From JAHEFU01 sp041395205 (GTDB lineage Bacteria; 4484-113; JAFGCY01): a DNA stretch of 64,000 nt. A program made the translations under genes and the position numbers. The notes under the pieces were generated by a model. It worked only from the letters and a program-made list of their open reading frames with translations, had not been told where the DNA came from and ran no database searches. This document shows, one piece after another, positions 16,760 to 24,309 of the stretch (position 1 is the stretch's first letter; each line of letters starts with the position of its first letter). The DNA lies in assembly GCA_041395205.1 (NCBI GenBank), contig JAWLAZ010000002.1:248001-312000 (forward strand), in the 5' to 3' direction.

Positions 16760-17884
16760 ATGAGAACGACAGGGTGGAAGTCAGCAGGTCTTGCAGCGCT
16801 CATCATGCTGGTGATGGCAGCGCCTGCATCCGCCCTCTTTGATCTGGCCCTGATTGGCAACATCCTCTTCCCGCACCACAAGCAGGTGGACGGCACCGCA
16901 CTCCTGACCCATGCCTACCCTGAAGCCCTGCCCAACGACGGCCGCAGTGAATCCGAGATCCAGGTGATGCTCGTCGACGACGGCCAGCCGCTGGCCGGTG
17001 AGACCGTCGAAGCCCGCATCACGGATGGCGGAGGCTTCCTCGCCAGCACCAGCGCCGTGACCGACGAGGCCGGGATGGCCAGCTTCGGATACCGCAGCGG
17101 GATGCTCCCCACCTCGGCGAAGATCAGCTTCTCGGTGGCCCAGCATGAACTGACGAGTGAGCTGGAGATTCCGATCGCCCCCGTGACCTACCTGAACCTC
17201 GAACTCGTCAGTCCCGAGGACTACCTGCTGTACCTGGACCGCCAGTCCAGCGCAGCCAACTACTATCGTCTGCAGATGAACGCCTTCCCCGACCAGCTGG
17301 CCGCGGACGGCAGCAGCGTGGCGACGCTCAGCGCGAAGCTGACACATGCCGATGGCACCCCGGCTCCCGGTGTGCCGCTCAAGGCCGTGATCCAGGCCGG
17401 AGAGGGCCAGCTGCTGATCGAGCAGCAGGCAACCGATGCCCAGGGCAACTACAGCGTGGACGTGCTCAGCGGCCGCCAGCCGGGCGTGCTGAGTGTGGCC
17501 CTGATCGAGCCCAGCACGGGCCTGAGCGAGAGCTTCAACTTCACGCTGGTGGAAAGCACCGGTGCCCACATCGAGCTCTTCTATTCCAATGAGTTCAGCA
17601 ACGGCCTGGCCCGCAAGGGTGCCGTGATTCCCGCCGACGGCGTGAATGAACTGAACCTCGTCGCCGAGGTCACCGACCTCTTCGGCCTGCCGCTCTCCGG
17701 CGTGGAGATCCGCGTGGAATTCATCGATGAGGAGAACGGCTCGATCCAGGTGATCGACCCGGTCACCGATGCCAGCGGCCGCGTGGAACTGAGCTACTTC
17801 TCCGGGACCTTCACCGGACCGGTGCGGATCCGGGCATATGTCGCCAGCGGTCTGGACAGCGCCGGCAGCCTGCTCGGCAACTGA
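16760..17884 (+). CDS. Exported protein with three bacterial Ig-like (Big_1/invasin-type) domains
   Basis: 374 residues. A signal peptide (ALIMLVMAAPASA) is followed by three repeats of about 105 residues. Each has ALPNDGRSESEIQVML-like, LAADGSSVATLSAKL and IPADGVNELNLVAEV strands, then a G-x-P-L/VxVxxxxxxG step and a T[DT]AxG turn. This is the invasin/intimin Ig-like fold used in surface adhesins and periplasmic stalks. The ATG at 16760 has GAAGGAAG right upstream and is preferred to a GTG 12 nt earlier. No membrane anchor or lipobox is visible. Monocistronic. Confidence 0.75.
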   Translation: MRTTGWKSAGLAALIMLVMAAPASALFDLALIGNILFPHHKQVDGTALLTHAYPEALPNDGRSESEIQVMLVDDGQPLAGETVEARITDGGGFLASTSAVTDEAGMASFGYRSGMLPTSAKISFSVAQHELTSELEIPIAPVTYLNLELVSPEDYLLYLDRQSSAANYYRLQMNAFPDQLAADGSSVATLSAKLTHADGTPAPGVPLKAVIQAGEGQLLIEQQATDAQGNYSVDVLSGRQPGVLSVALIEPSTGLSESFNFTLVESTGAHIELFYSNEFSNGLARKGAVIPADGVNELNLVAEVTDLFGLPLSGVEIRVEFIDEENGSIQVIDPVTDASGRVELSYFSGTFTGPVRIRAYVASGLDSAGSLLGN

Positions 17885-18002
17885 TCACTCAGCCTCCCTC
17901 GCCCTTGCCCCGTATAGCAGTTTCGCTTGTCTGTGCACGCAGATACACATTCCCAGACCATTGGAACAGATGGCGGATTAACGCACAGTAGATGCGCTTG
18001 CT

Positions 18003-18926
18003 TCAGAATCCCAGCGCGCTGTTGAGAGCCCTGCGGTAGAAGTCCGCCGCATCACGCACCAGAGCTTCGAAGTCCTCGCTGCCACTGAGGCCCTCCACAT
18101 GCGGACCGTGCAGCTGCGGGTAGATCACGCTGCGGCTGAAGTTGAACACCGCACCGTTGCCTCGCTTGTCCGTGAAGGCCCGCGCATCATCCACCTTGCC
18201 GCCCTGGGTGCCGATCCCCGGCACGAGGAACAGAGCATGCGGCGCGGCATGGCGGATAGCCTCACCGTCGTAGGGATGCGTAGCCCCGGCCACGAGGCCC
18301 ATGGAGCTGAAGCCGCATTCGCCGATGAATTCCTCACCCCACAGCTCGATCTGCTCCGCCACGATCAGGTAGAGCGAGCGGTCATCCACCAGCCGGTCCT
18401 GGAAGTCCAGTGCGCTGGGGTTGGAGGTCTTGCAGAGGATGAACATCCCGCGGTCCTCCGCGAGGTATGGGAAGTACGGCAGTACGCTGTCCAGCCCGAG
18501 GTAGGGGTTGTGCGTCACTGCGGCGCAGGACATGGGAGCGGGAGGATCACCGGGCAGCTCGAAGTAGGCCCGGGCGTAGGCTTCCACGGTGGAGCCGATG
18601 TCGCCGCGCTTGCAGTCCATGATGAAGATGCTGTCAGGGTTGTCACGCAGCAGCTCCTCCAGCACGGCGATGCCGGCGCTGCCGAACTGCTCGAAGAAGG
18701 CGATCTGCGGCTTGAAGGCGCAGGCCAGGCCCTCGCTGGCACGGATCACGCTGCTGCAGAAGTCGCGCAGCACCAGCGCGCGTGCGGCAGCATCCGTGGC
18801 CTGTTCCCAGGCCGCCTTCAGTTCCGCGGGGAACTTGCCGGGATTGGGATCCAGGCCGACCACCACCCGCGAGTCATTCTCGCGGATCCGCTCACTCAGT
18901 CTGTCAGCGAAGTTCACAGCAGCCAT
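18003..18926 (-). CDS. pyrF: Orotidine 5'-phosphate decarboxylase (PyrF, long bacterial type)
   Basis: Catalyses the last step of UMP synthesis, OMP to UMP plus CO2. 307 residues, as for the type 2 subfamily. VVVGLDPNPGKFP opens the barrel, the catalytic motif is DCKRGDIGST (Asp-Lys-Asp array), and FLVPGIGTQGG is the phosphate loop. It follows tsaB on the same strand and completes a run with pyrH and pyrK. A separate start is suggested by TAGAAT 6 nt before the ATG, so it may also be transcribed on its own. Confidence 0.95.
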   Translation of the reverse strand: MAAVNFADRLSERIRENDSRVVVGLDPNPGKFPAELKAAWEQATDAAARALVLRDFCSSVIRASEGLACAFKPQIAFFEQFGSAGIAVLEELLRDNPDSIFIMDCKRGDIGSTVEAYARAYFELPGDPPAPMSCAAVTHNPYLGLDSVLPYFPYLAEDRGMFILCKTSNPSALDFQDRLVDDRSLYLIVAEQIELWGEEFIGECGFSSMGLVAGATHPYDGEAIRHAAPHALFLVPGIGTQGGKVDDARAFTDKRGNGAVFNFSRSVIYPQLHGPHVEGLSGSEDFEALVRDAADFYRRALNSALGF

Positions 18927-18932
18927 GTGTTA

Positions 18933-18938
18933 ATTCTA
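18933..18938 (-). promoter_or_regulatory. -10 box of a leaderless pyrF transcript
   Basis: TAGAAT on the minus strand, 6 nt before the ATG of pyrF. Confidence 0.45.
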
Positions 18939-18971
18939 CTGCCCGCCGCGGGGTGTGGTTCGCGTGAAGGA

Positions 18972-19595
18972 TCAGAGGTAGCCGCGCAGGTAGACCGGCT
19001 CGGCATAGCCCTCGGGACAGGGCTCGGCGCAGGCCAGCATCGCTCCCGCCGGCAGGCGGTCCAGCCACTGCAACCGTCCGCTGCAACGGGCCAGCAGGTC
19101 CTGCATATGCGCCAGTGAGCGGTCCTGCTGCAGCACCTCCGGCACCTTGTCGCTGACCACATGCTCCGCACTGTCCAGCAGCTCGGTGAGTTTTGGCTCG
19201 TCGATCAGGCGTGTGAGCTGTCCATCACAGATGTAATACTGCCCACGGCGGGCATCCCGCAAAGCCAGCGCCAGGGGATTGCCAGCAGAGAGCTGCATCG
19301 CGCGCAGGCTGTCGAACTGCGCCAGCGCCATCCCGGATGCACTGGCCAGGCCGTTGGCAAAACTCAGGGCCACGCGGGTGCCGATGAAGGTCCCGGGCCC
19401 CTGCCCCACGAGAATCCGTTTGATCCCGCTGCCATCCTCCAGACCGGCAGCATCCAGCAGCAGGGCGTAGAGCCCGCTCATGTCGCGTGACAGTTCGCTG
19501 CGCGGCTCGGCCACGACGCAACCCAGCTCGCCGGCGGAGTCATCCGTCAGGCTGAACTGCACCCCGGGCCCGGAACTGTCGAGACAGAGGATCAT
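18972..19595 (-). CDS. tsaB: tRNA threonylcarbamoyladenosine biosynthesis protein TsaB
   Basis: An ASKHA-fold partner of TsaD in making t6A at position 37 of ANN-decoding tRNAs. 207 residues. MILCLDSSGP is the N-terminal phosphate-binding-like strand and VGQGPGTFIGTRVALSFANG the family hallmark. It overlaps tsaE by 4 nt (ATGA), so the two are translationally coupled. TsaD itself is not in the window. Confidence 0.93.
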   Translation of the reverse strand: MILCLDSSGPGVQFSLTDDSAGELGCVVAEPRSELSRDMSGLYALLLDAAGLEDGSGIKRILVGQGPGTFIGTRVALSFANGLASASGMALAQFDSLRAMQLSAGNPLALALRDARRGQYYICDGQLTRLIDEPKLTELLDSAEHVVSDKVPEVLQQDRSLAHMQDLLARCSGRLQWLDRLPAGAMLACAEPCPEGYAEPVYLRGYL

Positions 19596-20053
19596 CCGAG
19601 CATCCCCCCGAGCACCGTTGCCACTTCATCCTCCCAGCTCAGCAACAGCACGCGGCGGTCCGCGTCGCCATTCCCCTGGCGGAATTCAATGTGCAGCCAG
19701 GGCAGGCCAAGCTGCGCGGGCAGGTCCCGCTTCGGCCATTCCACGGCGAGGATCCCTTCCGCGGTTTCCTCGATCAGGCCCAGCTCCTCGATGTCCGCCT
19801 CACCCGCAGTTCGGTAGAGGTCGGCATGCACCAGCGGCAGGCGCCCGCCCTCGTAGCGCTTCATGATGTTGTAGCTCGGGCTGCGCACCACGGAGCTGAT
19901 TCCCAGCCCGCGGGCCAGGCCCTGCACGAAGGTGGTCTTGCCCGTGCCGTAGTCACCGCTGAGCAGGATCAGCAGCGGACCGGCGACGATCCCGCCGATA
20001 CGCTCCGCCAGGCGCTGGGTGGCTTCGGCACTGCCTGTCTCGAGCTCAAGCAT
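19592..20053 (-). CDS. tsaE: tRNA threonylcarbamoyladenosine biosynthesis ATPase TsaE
   Basis: A small P-loop ATPase needed for turnover of the TsaBD complex. 153 residues. Walker A is SGDYGTGKTTF near 33-42; SPSYNIMKRYEG and HADLYRT are family motifs, and AVEWPKR is the typical late motif. It overlaps pyrK by 1 nt upstream and tsaB by 4 nt downstream, inside one operon. Confidence 0.94.
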   Translation of the reverse strand: MLELETGSAEATQRLAERIGGIVAGPLLILLSGDYGTGKTTFVQGLARGLGISSVVRSPSYNIMKRYEGGRLPLVHADLYRTAGEADIEELGLIEETAEGILAVEWPKRDLPAQLGLPWLHIEFRQGNGDADRRVLLLSWEDEVATVLGGMLG

Positions 20054-20829
20054 CAGTGGTGGAACACCACCTTCGAGAGATCGAACACCGGTCCCTTTTT
20101 GCAGACCGTCTCGTTGGCACGCTGGCCCTCGTTGTCAATATGCGTGGCGCAGCCGAGGCAGGCCCCGACTCCGCAGGCCATGTACTCCTCGAGGCTGGCC
20201 CAGCAGGGCACGCTGCCATCCAGGCGCGCGCGCAGGGCGTTCATCATCGGGTTGGGGCCACAGGTGTAGATCACATCGTGGCTGCGGCCGCTGTCGAAGT
20301 AGCAGTCCACGCAGTTGCCACGATAACCGTGGCTGCCGTCATCCGTGGACAGGAGCATGTTGCAGTTGTAGGGCTCGAGCATGCGCAGCACGAGGTCCGG
20401 CTTGGAGGCTCCGCCAAAGTAAGCATCAATCTCCACGCCGCTGCCCTCAAGCTGCCTTGCCAGGAACAGCAGCGGGGCCAGACCCACACCACCGCCGATC
20501 AGCGCAATGCGTCTGTGCGCTGGATCCACCGGGAAGCGTCCGCCGAGCGGGAACAGCACGTTGAGGGACTCGCCGGGGCTGACACTGGACAGCGCGCGGC
20601 TCATGCGGCCTAAGTGCTTGTAGTAAACCTCCAGCGTATTGGCAGCGAGGTCCACTCCGAGGATGGACAGGGGACGCAGGAGCGACCAGTTGTCCTCTGG
20701 GTCGCACTGCAGACTTAGGAATTCACCGGCGCGGATGCCGGACAGATCCTGTTCGGAGCGCAGGGAGATCACCCAGTGCCCCGGGCCGTATTCCTCATTG
20801 GCGGTTACCGTGCAGCGCTCGAAGTGCAT
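20053..20829 (-). CDS. pyrK: Dihydroorotate dehydrogenase electron-transfer subunit PyrK
   Basis: Passes electrons from dihydroorotate dehydrogenase (PyrD type 1B) to NAD+ through FAD and a [2Fe-2S] cluster. 258 residues. The FAD motif is RPLSI near 52, the NAD site IGGGVGLAPLLFLA near 110-123, and the cluster cysteines lie in EEYMACGVGACLGCATH plus a later Cys in TVCKKGPVF. The partner pyrD is not in this window. It lies between pyrH (14-nt gap) and tsaE (1-nt overlap). Confidence 0.93.
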   Translation of the reverse strand: MHFERCTVTANEEYGPGHWVISLRSEQDLSGIRAGEFLSLQCDPEDNWSLLRPLSILGVDLAANTLEVYYKHLGRMSRALSSVSPGESLNVLFPLGGRFPVDPAHRRIALIGGGVGLAPLLFLARQLEGSGVEIDAYFGGASKPDLVLRMLEPYNCNMLLSTDDGSHGYRGNCVDCYFDSGRSHDVIYTCGPNPMMNALRARLDGSVPCWASLEEYMACGVGACLGCATHIDNEGQRANETVCKKGPVFDLSKVVFHH

Positions 20830-20843
20830 ATGACTATTATCGA

Positions 20844-21572
20844 TCAGGCCATGCTGCTGCGCTCGACATTGCGCACCGTGGTACAGATGCCCGTGCCCTG
20901 CACCACCTCGACCAGCCGGCCGGGGGTGGTCACGTCGGCCACGACGATCGGCAGGTTGTTGTCACGGCACATCACGAAGGCCGGGCCGTCGAGCACCTTG
21001 AGGTTCTTCTCAATCGCTTCCTGGAAACTCAGTTCGCTGTAGCGCCGGGCCGTGGGATCCAGCTCCGGGTCGGCCGTGTAGATGCCGTCGACGCGGGTGC
21101 CCTTGATGAACACGTCGGCCCCGATCTCACAGGCGCGCAGCGCGGCCGCGGTATCGGTGGAGAAATAGGGGTTGCCGGTGCCGGCGGCGAAGATCACGAC
21201 ACGGCCCTTCTCCAGGTGGCGGATCGCGCGGCGGCGGATGTAGGGCTCGGCCACCGCCTCCATGTGGATCGCGGACATCACGCGGGTGTAGACCCCGCTC
21301 TGCTCCAGCACGTCCTGCAGGGCCATCGCATTTATCACCGTGCCGAGCATGCCCATGTAGTCAGCATTGGCGCGGTCCATGCCCTTCTCGGCGATCTCCG
21401 CACCGCGGATGATGTTGCCGCCCCCGATCACGAGTGCAAGCTGAGCGCCGGTCTCCAGCACCTTGCGCACTTCGGCGGCGTAATGGGTCAGCTCACCCGG
21501 CGCGATGCCGGAGTCAAGGTCGCCCTTGAGCGATTCGCCCGACATCTTGAGGATGATTCTGCGGTACAGCAT
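20844..21572 (-). CDS. pyrH: Uridylate kinase PyrH
   Basis: Phosphorylates UMP to UDP; hexameric amino-acid-kinase fold. 242 residues. ILKMSGESLKG is the N-terminal phosphate loop, VIGGGNIIRGAE the second Gly loop, and GTGNPYFSTDTAAALRA the nucleotide motif. First gene of the pyrH-pyrK-tsaE-tsaB-pyrF run. The ATG start is supported by TATTAT 6 nt upstream. Confidence 0.96.
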   Translation of the reverse strand: MLYRRIILKMSGESLKGDLDSGIAPGELTHYAAEVRKVLETGAQLALVIGGGNIIRGAEIAEKGMDRANADYMGMLGTVINAMALQDVLEQSGVYTRVMSAIHMEAVAEPYIRRRAIRHLEKGRVVIFAAGTGNPYFSTDTAAALRACEIGADVFIKGTRVDGIYTADPELDPTARRYSELSFQEAIEKNLKVLDGPAFVMCRDNNLPIVVADVTTPGRLVEVVQGTGICTTVRNVERSSMA

Positions 21573-21578
21573 GCCGGA

Positions 21579-21584
21579 ATAATA
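21579..21584 (-). promoter_or_regulatory. -10 box of the pyrH operon, leaderless spacing
   Basis: TATTAT on the minus strand, 6 nt before the ATG of pyrH. Confidence 0.45.
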
Positions 21585-21830
21585 GCACCGGCGGAATGCG
21601 CCGGCGGGGATAAAGGTTCAGCACGGATGCCCGCTGGCGCGGGAGGAGATGGGCAGTGGTCGTTGGTCAGTGGTTGGCAGGGATGAGCAATTCAGAGTGA
21701 GCGATGAGTTCATGCTGCATCCAAACTCTCACATAATGCTTTGCTCTGATTCAATCCTCGCCGTTCTTACAAACCGTCACCCCCGGATCATTGCTCAATG
21801 CTTAATGAGTGATGGCCGAGCTTGTGCTCG

Positions 21831-22016
21831 ACCTCCGCGCCTGACTCGCGTCAGACCTCGGTATGGAGGCCAGGCAGTTTGCCTGGCAATCGCCAAGCTT
21901 ACAGCTCGACCTCCGCGCCTGACTCGCGTCAGACCTCGGTATGGAGGCCAGGCAGTTTGCCTGGCAATCGCCAAGCTTACAGCTTGGCCTCCGAGCCTGG
22001 CTTGCGCCAGACCTCC
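21831..22016. repeat. 78-bp direct repeat of hairpin modules, two copies plus a partial
   Basis: The copies at 21831-21908 and 21909-21986 are nearly identical, and a partial third follows. Each holds CTGAC-TCGC-GTCAG, GCCAGGCA-GTT-TGCCTGGC and CCAAGC-TTAC-AGCT[CT]G palindromes separated by CTCC or GGAG. The 78-bp unit is three modules of 26 bp. The sequence family is the same as the single hairpins at 10-32 and 9921-9939. Confidence 0.75.
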
Positions 22017-22022
22017 AAAAAC

Positions 22023-22073
22023 CGGAGTGTGGCCCGAGGGCCACATGGCCATGCCGGTCAGACCGGCACTCCG
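22023..22073. repeat. Two-hairpin element enclosed by an outer stem
   Basis: Outer arms CGGAGTG (22023-22029) and CACTCCG (22067-22073) pair. Inside are GTGGCC-CGAG-GGCCAC and TGCCGGT-CAG-ACCGGCA with a short spacer. The fold is a three-way junction. An element with unrelated sequence and the same fold lies at 47698-47770. Confidence 0.7.
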
Positions 22074-22260
22074 TCAGGTGAGTGAAGAGTAGAAGAGTAA
22101 AGCGTAAGGAGCCAAAACAGCGGCTGAGATCTCTTGCGAGATACCGACCAGACTCAAAACAGATTACAGTTCACTCTTGACTTGCAACGGAACTGGGAAT
22201 CCCCGGCCGGGCGTCGTAGTCCATCCGGCCTGCGCAGGCCCTTGTCAGGCAGCGCACCAT

Positions 22261-22274
22261 ATCAAGCGCTTGAT
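22261..22274. repeat. 14-bp perfect palindrome
   Basis: ATCAAGCGCTTGAT, about 170 bp from the 3' end of the EF-hand gene. It could be a dimeric regulator site, but no flanking promoter can be assigned. Confidence 0.3.
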
Positions 22275-22444
22275 GTTAGGGATTATCCTCATTTTGAACG
22301 TAATGTCAAATAAATTAACAATTGAGTAATGAGGATGGGAAACGGGAGAGGGTCTATCACGTTTGTAAAGAATGGAGTTGAGGAAATAGAGGCTAGCGCT
22401 GAGGCGGGTAGCTCTTGTTTGCCCCGATTGCTCCGGGTCTCCCC

Positions 22445-23137
22445 TTACCACCACACAGTCGGGTCATCGGAATCACTGGAGGGTCGCCGGCGCGGTTCAT
22501 CCTGCTGCCTGTCGCTGCCCAGCCCTTCACGCTCGATCCGGTCCAGCAGCTCCGAATAGTCCGCGGGCGGGATATAGCCCGGCAGCAGCTGCGCCACCTG
22601 CAGACGCCAGTGGATGAACTGACTCGTTGCGGCATCCTCGTTCGGATTGGAATAAGTGCCCTCATCACTGAGGAAGCCGCGCATCCCGAACAGGTCCAGC
22701 TTGGCAACCCGCTCGCCATCCCCTTCCCGCTCCGCCCTGCGCTGCGGAGCTTCATGCATGGCATCGCGCAGGTAGCGACCGCCGTTGACCTCATGCTCGA
22801 CGCCATCGCGGATGAATTCATCACCGCTGCCGAAGTAGCCGCCCATCAGGTCGCCATCGCGCAGCATGCTCAGCTCGCCGGTGCGCTCGAACTGCTGGAT
22901 GTCATCGGCATCAAAGTCGCCATCGCCATCGCGGTCGGCATGCTTCGCCAGATACTCATGCAGGGCGCGGCGCTGTTCCGCAGTCAGGTCGTCACCATGA
23001 GTGCCGCTCTCGGAGCGCTGCTGCGCTTCCGCCACTTCGTAGGGGTCCGGCCACCAGCCGTCATAGTCAGTTGCGGCATGGACCAGCCGGCCACAGGCCA
23101 GCAGAGCCAGCAGGCAGATTGCAGACAGACGGTGCAT
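22445..23137 (-). CDS. Exported EF-hand protein of unknown function
   Basis: 230 residues with a signal peptide (SAICLLALLACGRLVHAA). Residues 65-85 contain DRDGDGDFDADDIQQFE, an EF-hand or dockerin-like calcium loop. The rest is highly charged and ends in TVWW; WW also occurs near the mature N-terminus. There is no enzyme motif. A GGGAGGAG site lies just before the ATG. TACAAT on the minus strand near 23176-23181 could be the promoter. Confidence 0.6.
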   Translation of the reverse strand: MHRLSAICLLALLACGRLVHAATDYDGWWPDPYEVAEAQQRSESGTHGDDLTAEQRRALHEYLAKHADRDGDGDFDADDIQQFERTGELSMLRDGDLMGGYFGSGDEFIRDGVEHEVNGGRYLRDAMHEAPQRRAEREGDGERVAKLDLFGMRGFLSDEGTYSNPNEDAATSQFIHWRLQVAQLLPGYIPPADYSELLDRIEREGLGSDRQQDEPRRRPSSDSDDPTVWW

Positions 23138-23199
23138 CGCTCCTCCCCGTCCCAGCGCAGCGGGACCTGAGCCGATTGTAACAGAGCGGGAGCGCTGCT

Positions 23200-24309
23200 T
23201 CAGCTATCCAGCAGGTAGCGCGCTGCGGCCTGCATCTTGGCAACGAAGACCTTCTTGTCGAAGCGCTGGGCGTGCTCCCTGATGCGCGCGCTGTCAAAGC
23301 TGCCACGCTCGAGTGCATCAATCGCGCCATCCAGCGACTGCGGAGTCTGCTCCGGGAACAGCACGCCGGTCACGCCGTCCACAACGGTCTCTGCCGTGCC
23401 TCCCTTTCCGAGTGCCACCACCGGGCGGCCGCAGGCCTGGGCCTCCACTGGGATGATCCCGAAGTCCTCCTCGGCGGGAAAGACCAGCGCGCGGCAGTTC
23501 TGGTAGAGCACGCGCAGTTCCTCATCGCTCACGGCACCGATGAACTCCACATTGCGCTTCGCCATCTTCCGCAGGCGGCCGCCCAGCGGCCCGTCGCCGA
23601 CGACTAGCAGCTTCTCCTGGCGGTGGTTGAAGGTCTCGATCACGAGATCCAGGCGCTTGTAGGGCACGAAGCGGCTGACAGCCAGGTAGTAGTCACGCTG
23701 GCCGTGGGGGTCTATGTTGAAGTAGTCAGTGTCAACCGGGGGGAAGACCACCGGGGCCTCCCGCCCGTAGATGCGCTGGATGCGGCGCTGCACGGTGCCG
23801 GAAATCGCGATGAACTTGTCAACGCGCTGCGCGCTCTGCAGGTCCCACATCCGCAGGTAGTGCGCACTCCAGCGGAAGGCCCTGCCCGCCAGCGGGCTGA
23901 GCCGCGTATGCTCGAGGTAGGTCTGGTAGAGGTCCCAGACGTAGCGCATCGGGGTGTAGCAGTAACAGAGGTGGCGCTGGCCGCTGTGGGTCAGCACGCC
24001 CTTGGCAACGGCATGGCTGGAGGAGATCACGAGGTCATAGCCGCGCAGGTCCAGCTGCTCGATGCTATAGGGCATGAGCGGCAGGTAGCGCTGCCAGTTG
24101 CGCGTGGCACCGGGCATGCGCTGCAGCGGCGAGGTGAAGACCGTGGCCCCGTCCAGTTCCGGGGGCGAGGTGGAGCGGTCATGCACGAGCGTGAAGATCG
24201 GTGCTTCAGGGAACATCTGATGCAGCAGGATCAGGCAGCGCTCGGCTCCGCCGAAGGTCGTGATCCAGTCATGCACGAGTGCGATCCGCGGCCTAGCGGC
24301 CATTGTCAT
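23200..24309 (-). CDS. Glycosyltransferase family 4 (GT-B)
   Basis: Transfers a sugar from an activated donor to a saccharide or lipid acceptor. 369 residues. The N-terminal VHDWITTFGGAERCL loop, LCYCYTPMRYVWDLY, and the donor site EEDFGIIPVEAQACGRPVVA are typical of WbaZ-like mannosyltransferases in polysaccharide synthesis. The start overlaps the end of the upstream gene by 17 nt. Third gene of the GT / glycosidase-like / GT operon. Sugar specificity cannot be read. Confidence 0.85.
   Translation of the reverse strand: MTMAARPRIALVHDWITTFGGAERCLILLHQMFPEAPIFTLVHDRSTSPPELDGATVFTSPLQRMPGATRNWQRYLPLMPYSIEQLDLRGYDLVISSSHAVAKGVLTHSGQRHLCYCYTPMRYVWDLYQTYLEHTRLSPLAGRAFRWSAHYLRMWDLQSAQRVDKFIAISGTVQRRIQRIYGREAPVVFPPVDTDYFNIDPHGQRDYYLAVSRFVPYKRLDLVIETFNHRQEKLLVVGDGPLGGRLRKMAKRNVEFIGAVSDEELRVLYQNCRALVFPAEEDFGIIPVEAQACGRPVVALGKGGTAETVVDGVTGVLFPEQTPQSLDGAIDALERGSFDSARIREHAQRFDKKVFVAKMQAAARYLLDS

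Larger units (their letters stand above)
21573..22444. other. 872-bp intergenic region rich in hairpins
   Basis: No credible gene lies here; open frames across 21795-22092 only translate the repeats. It contains the 78-bp direct repeat with palindromes, the two-hairpin element, an exact palindrome at 22261-22274, and a GGAG-type hairpin at 22393-22414. The stretch around 22280-22340 is AT-rich and could hold a promoter, but I cannot assign one. Confidence 0.6.

Noticed and set aside
21795..22092. Small proteins encoded in the hairpin repeats
   Set aside because: Open on both strands because of the repeat composition; no start signals.
22261..22274. Operator for the EF-hand gene
   Set aside because: The palindrome is at the 3' side of that gene and far from any promoter I can see, so it is listed only as a repeat.
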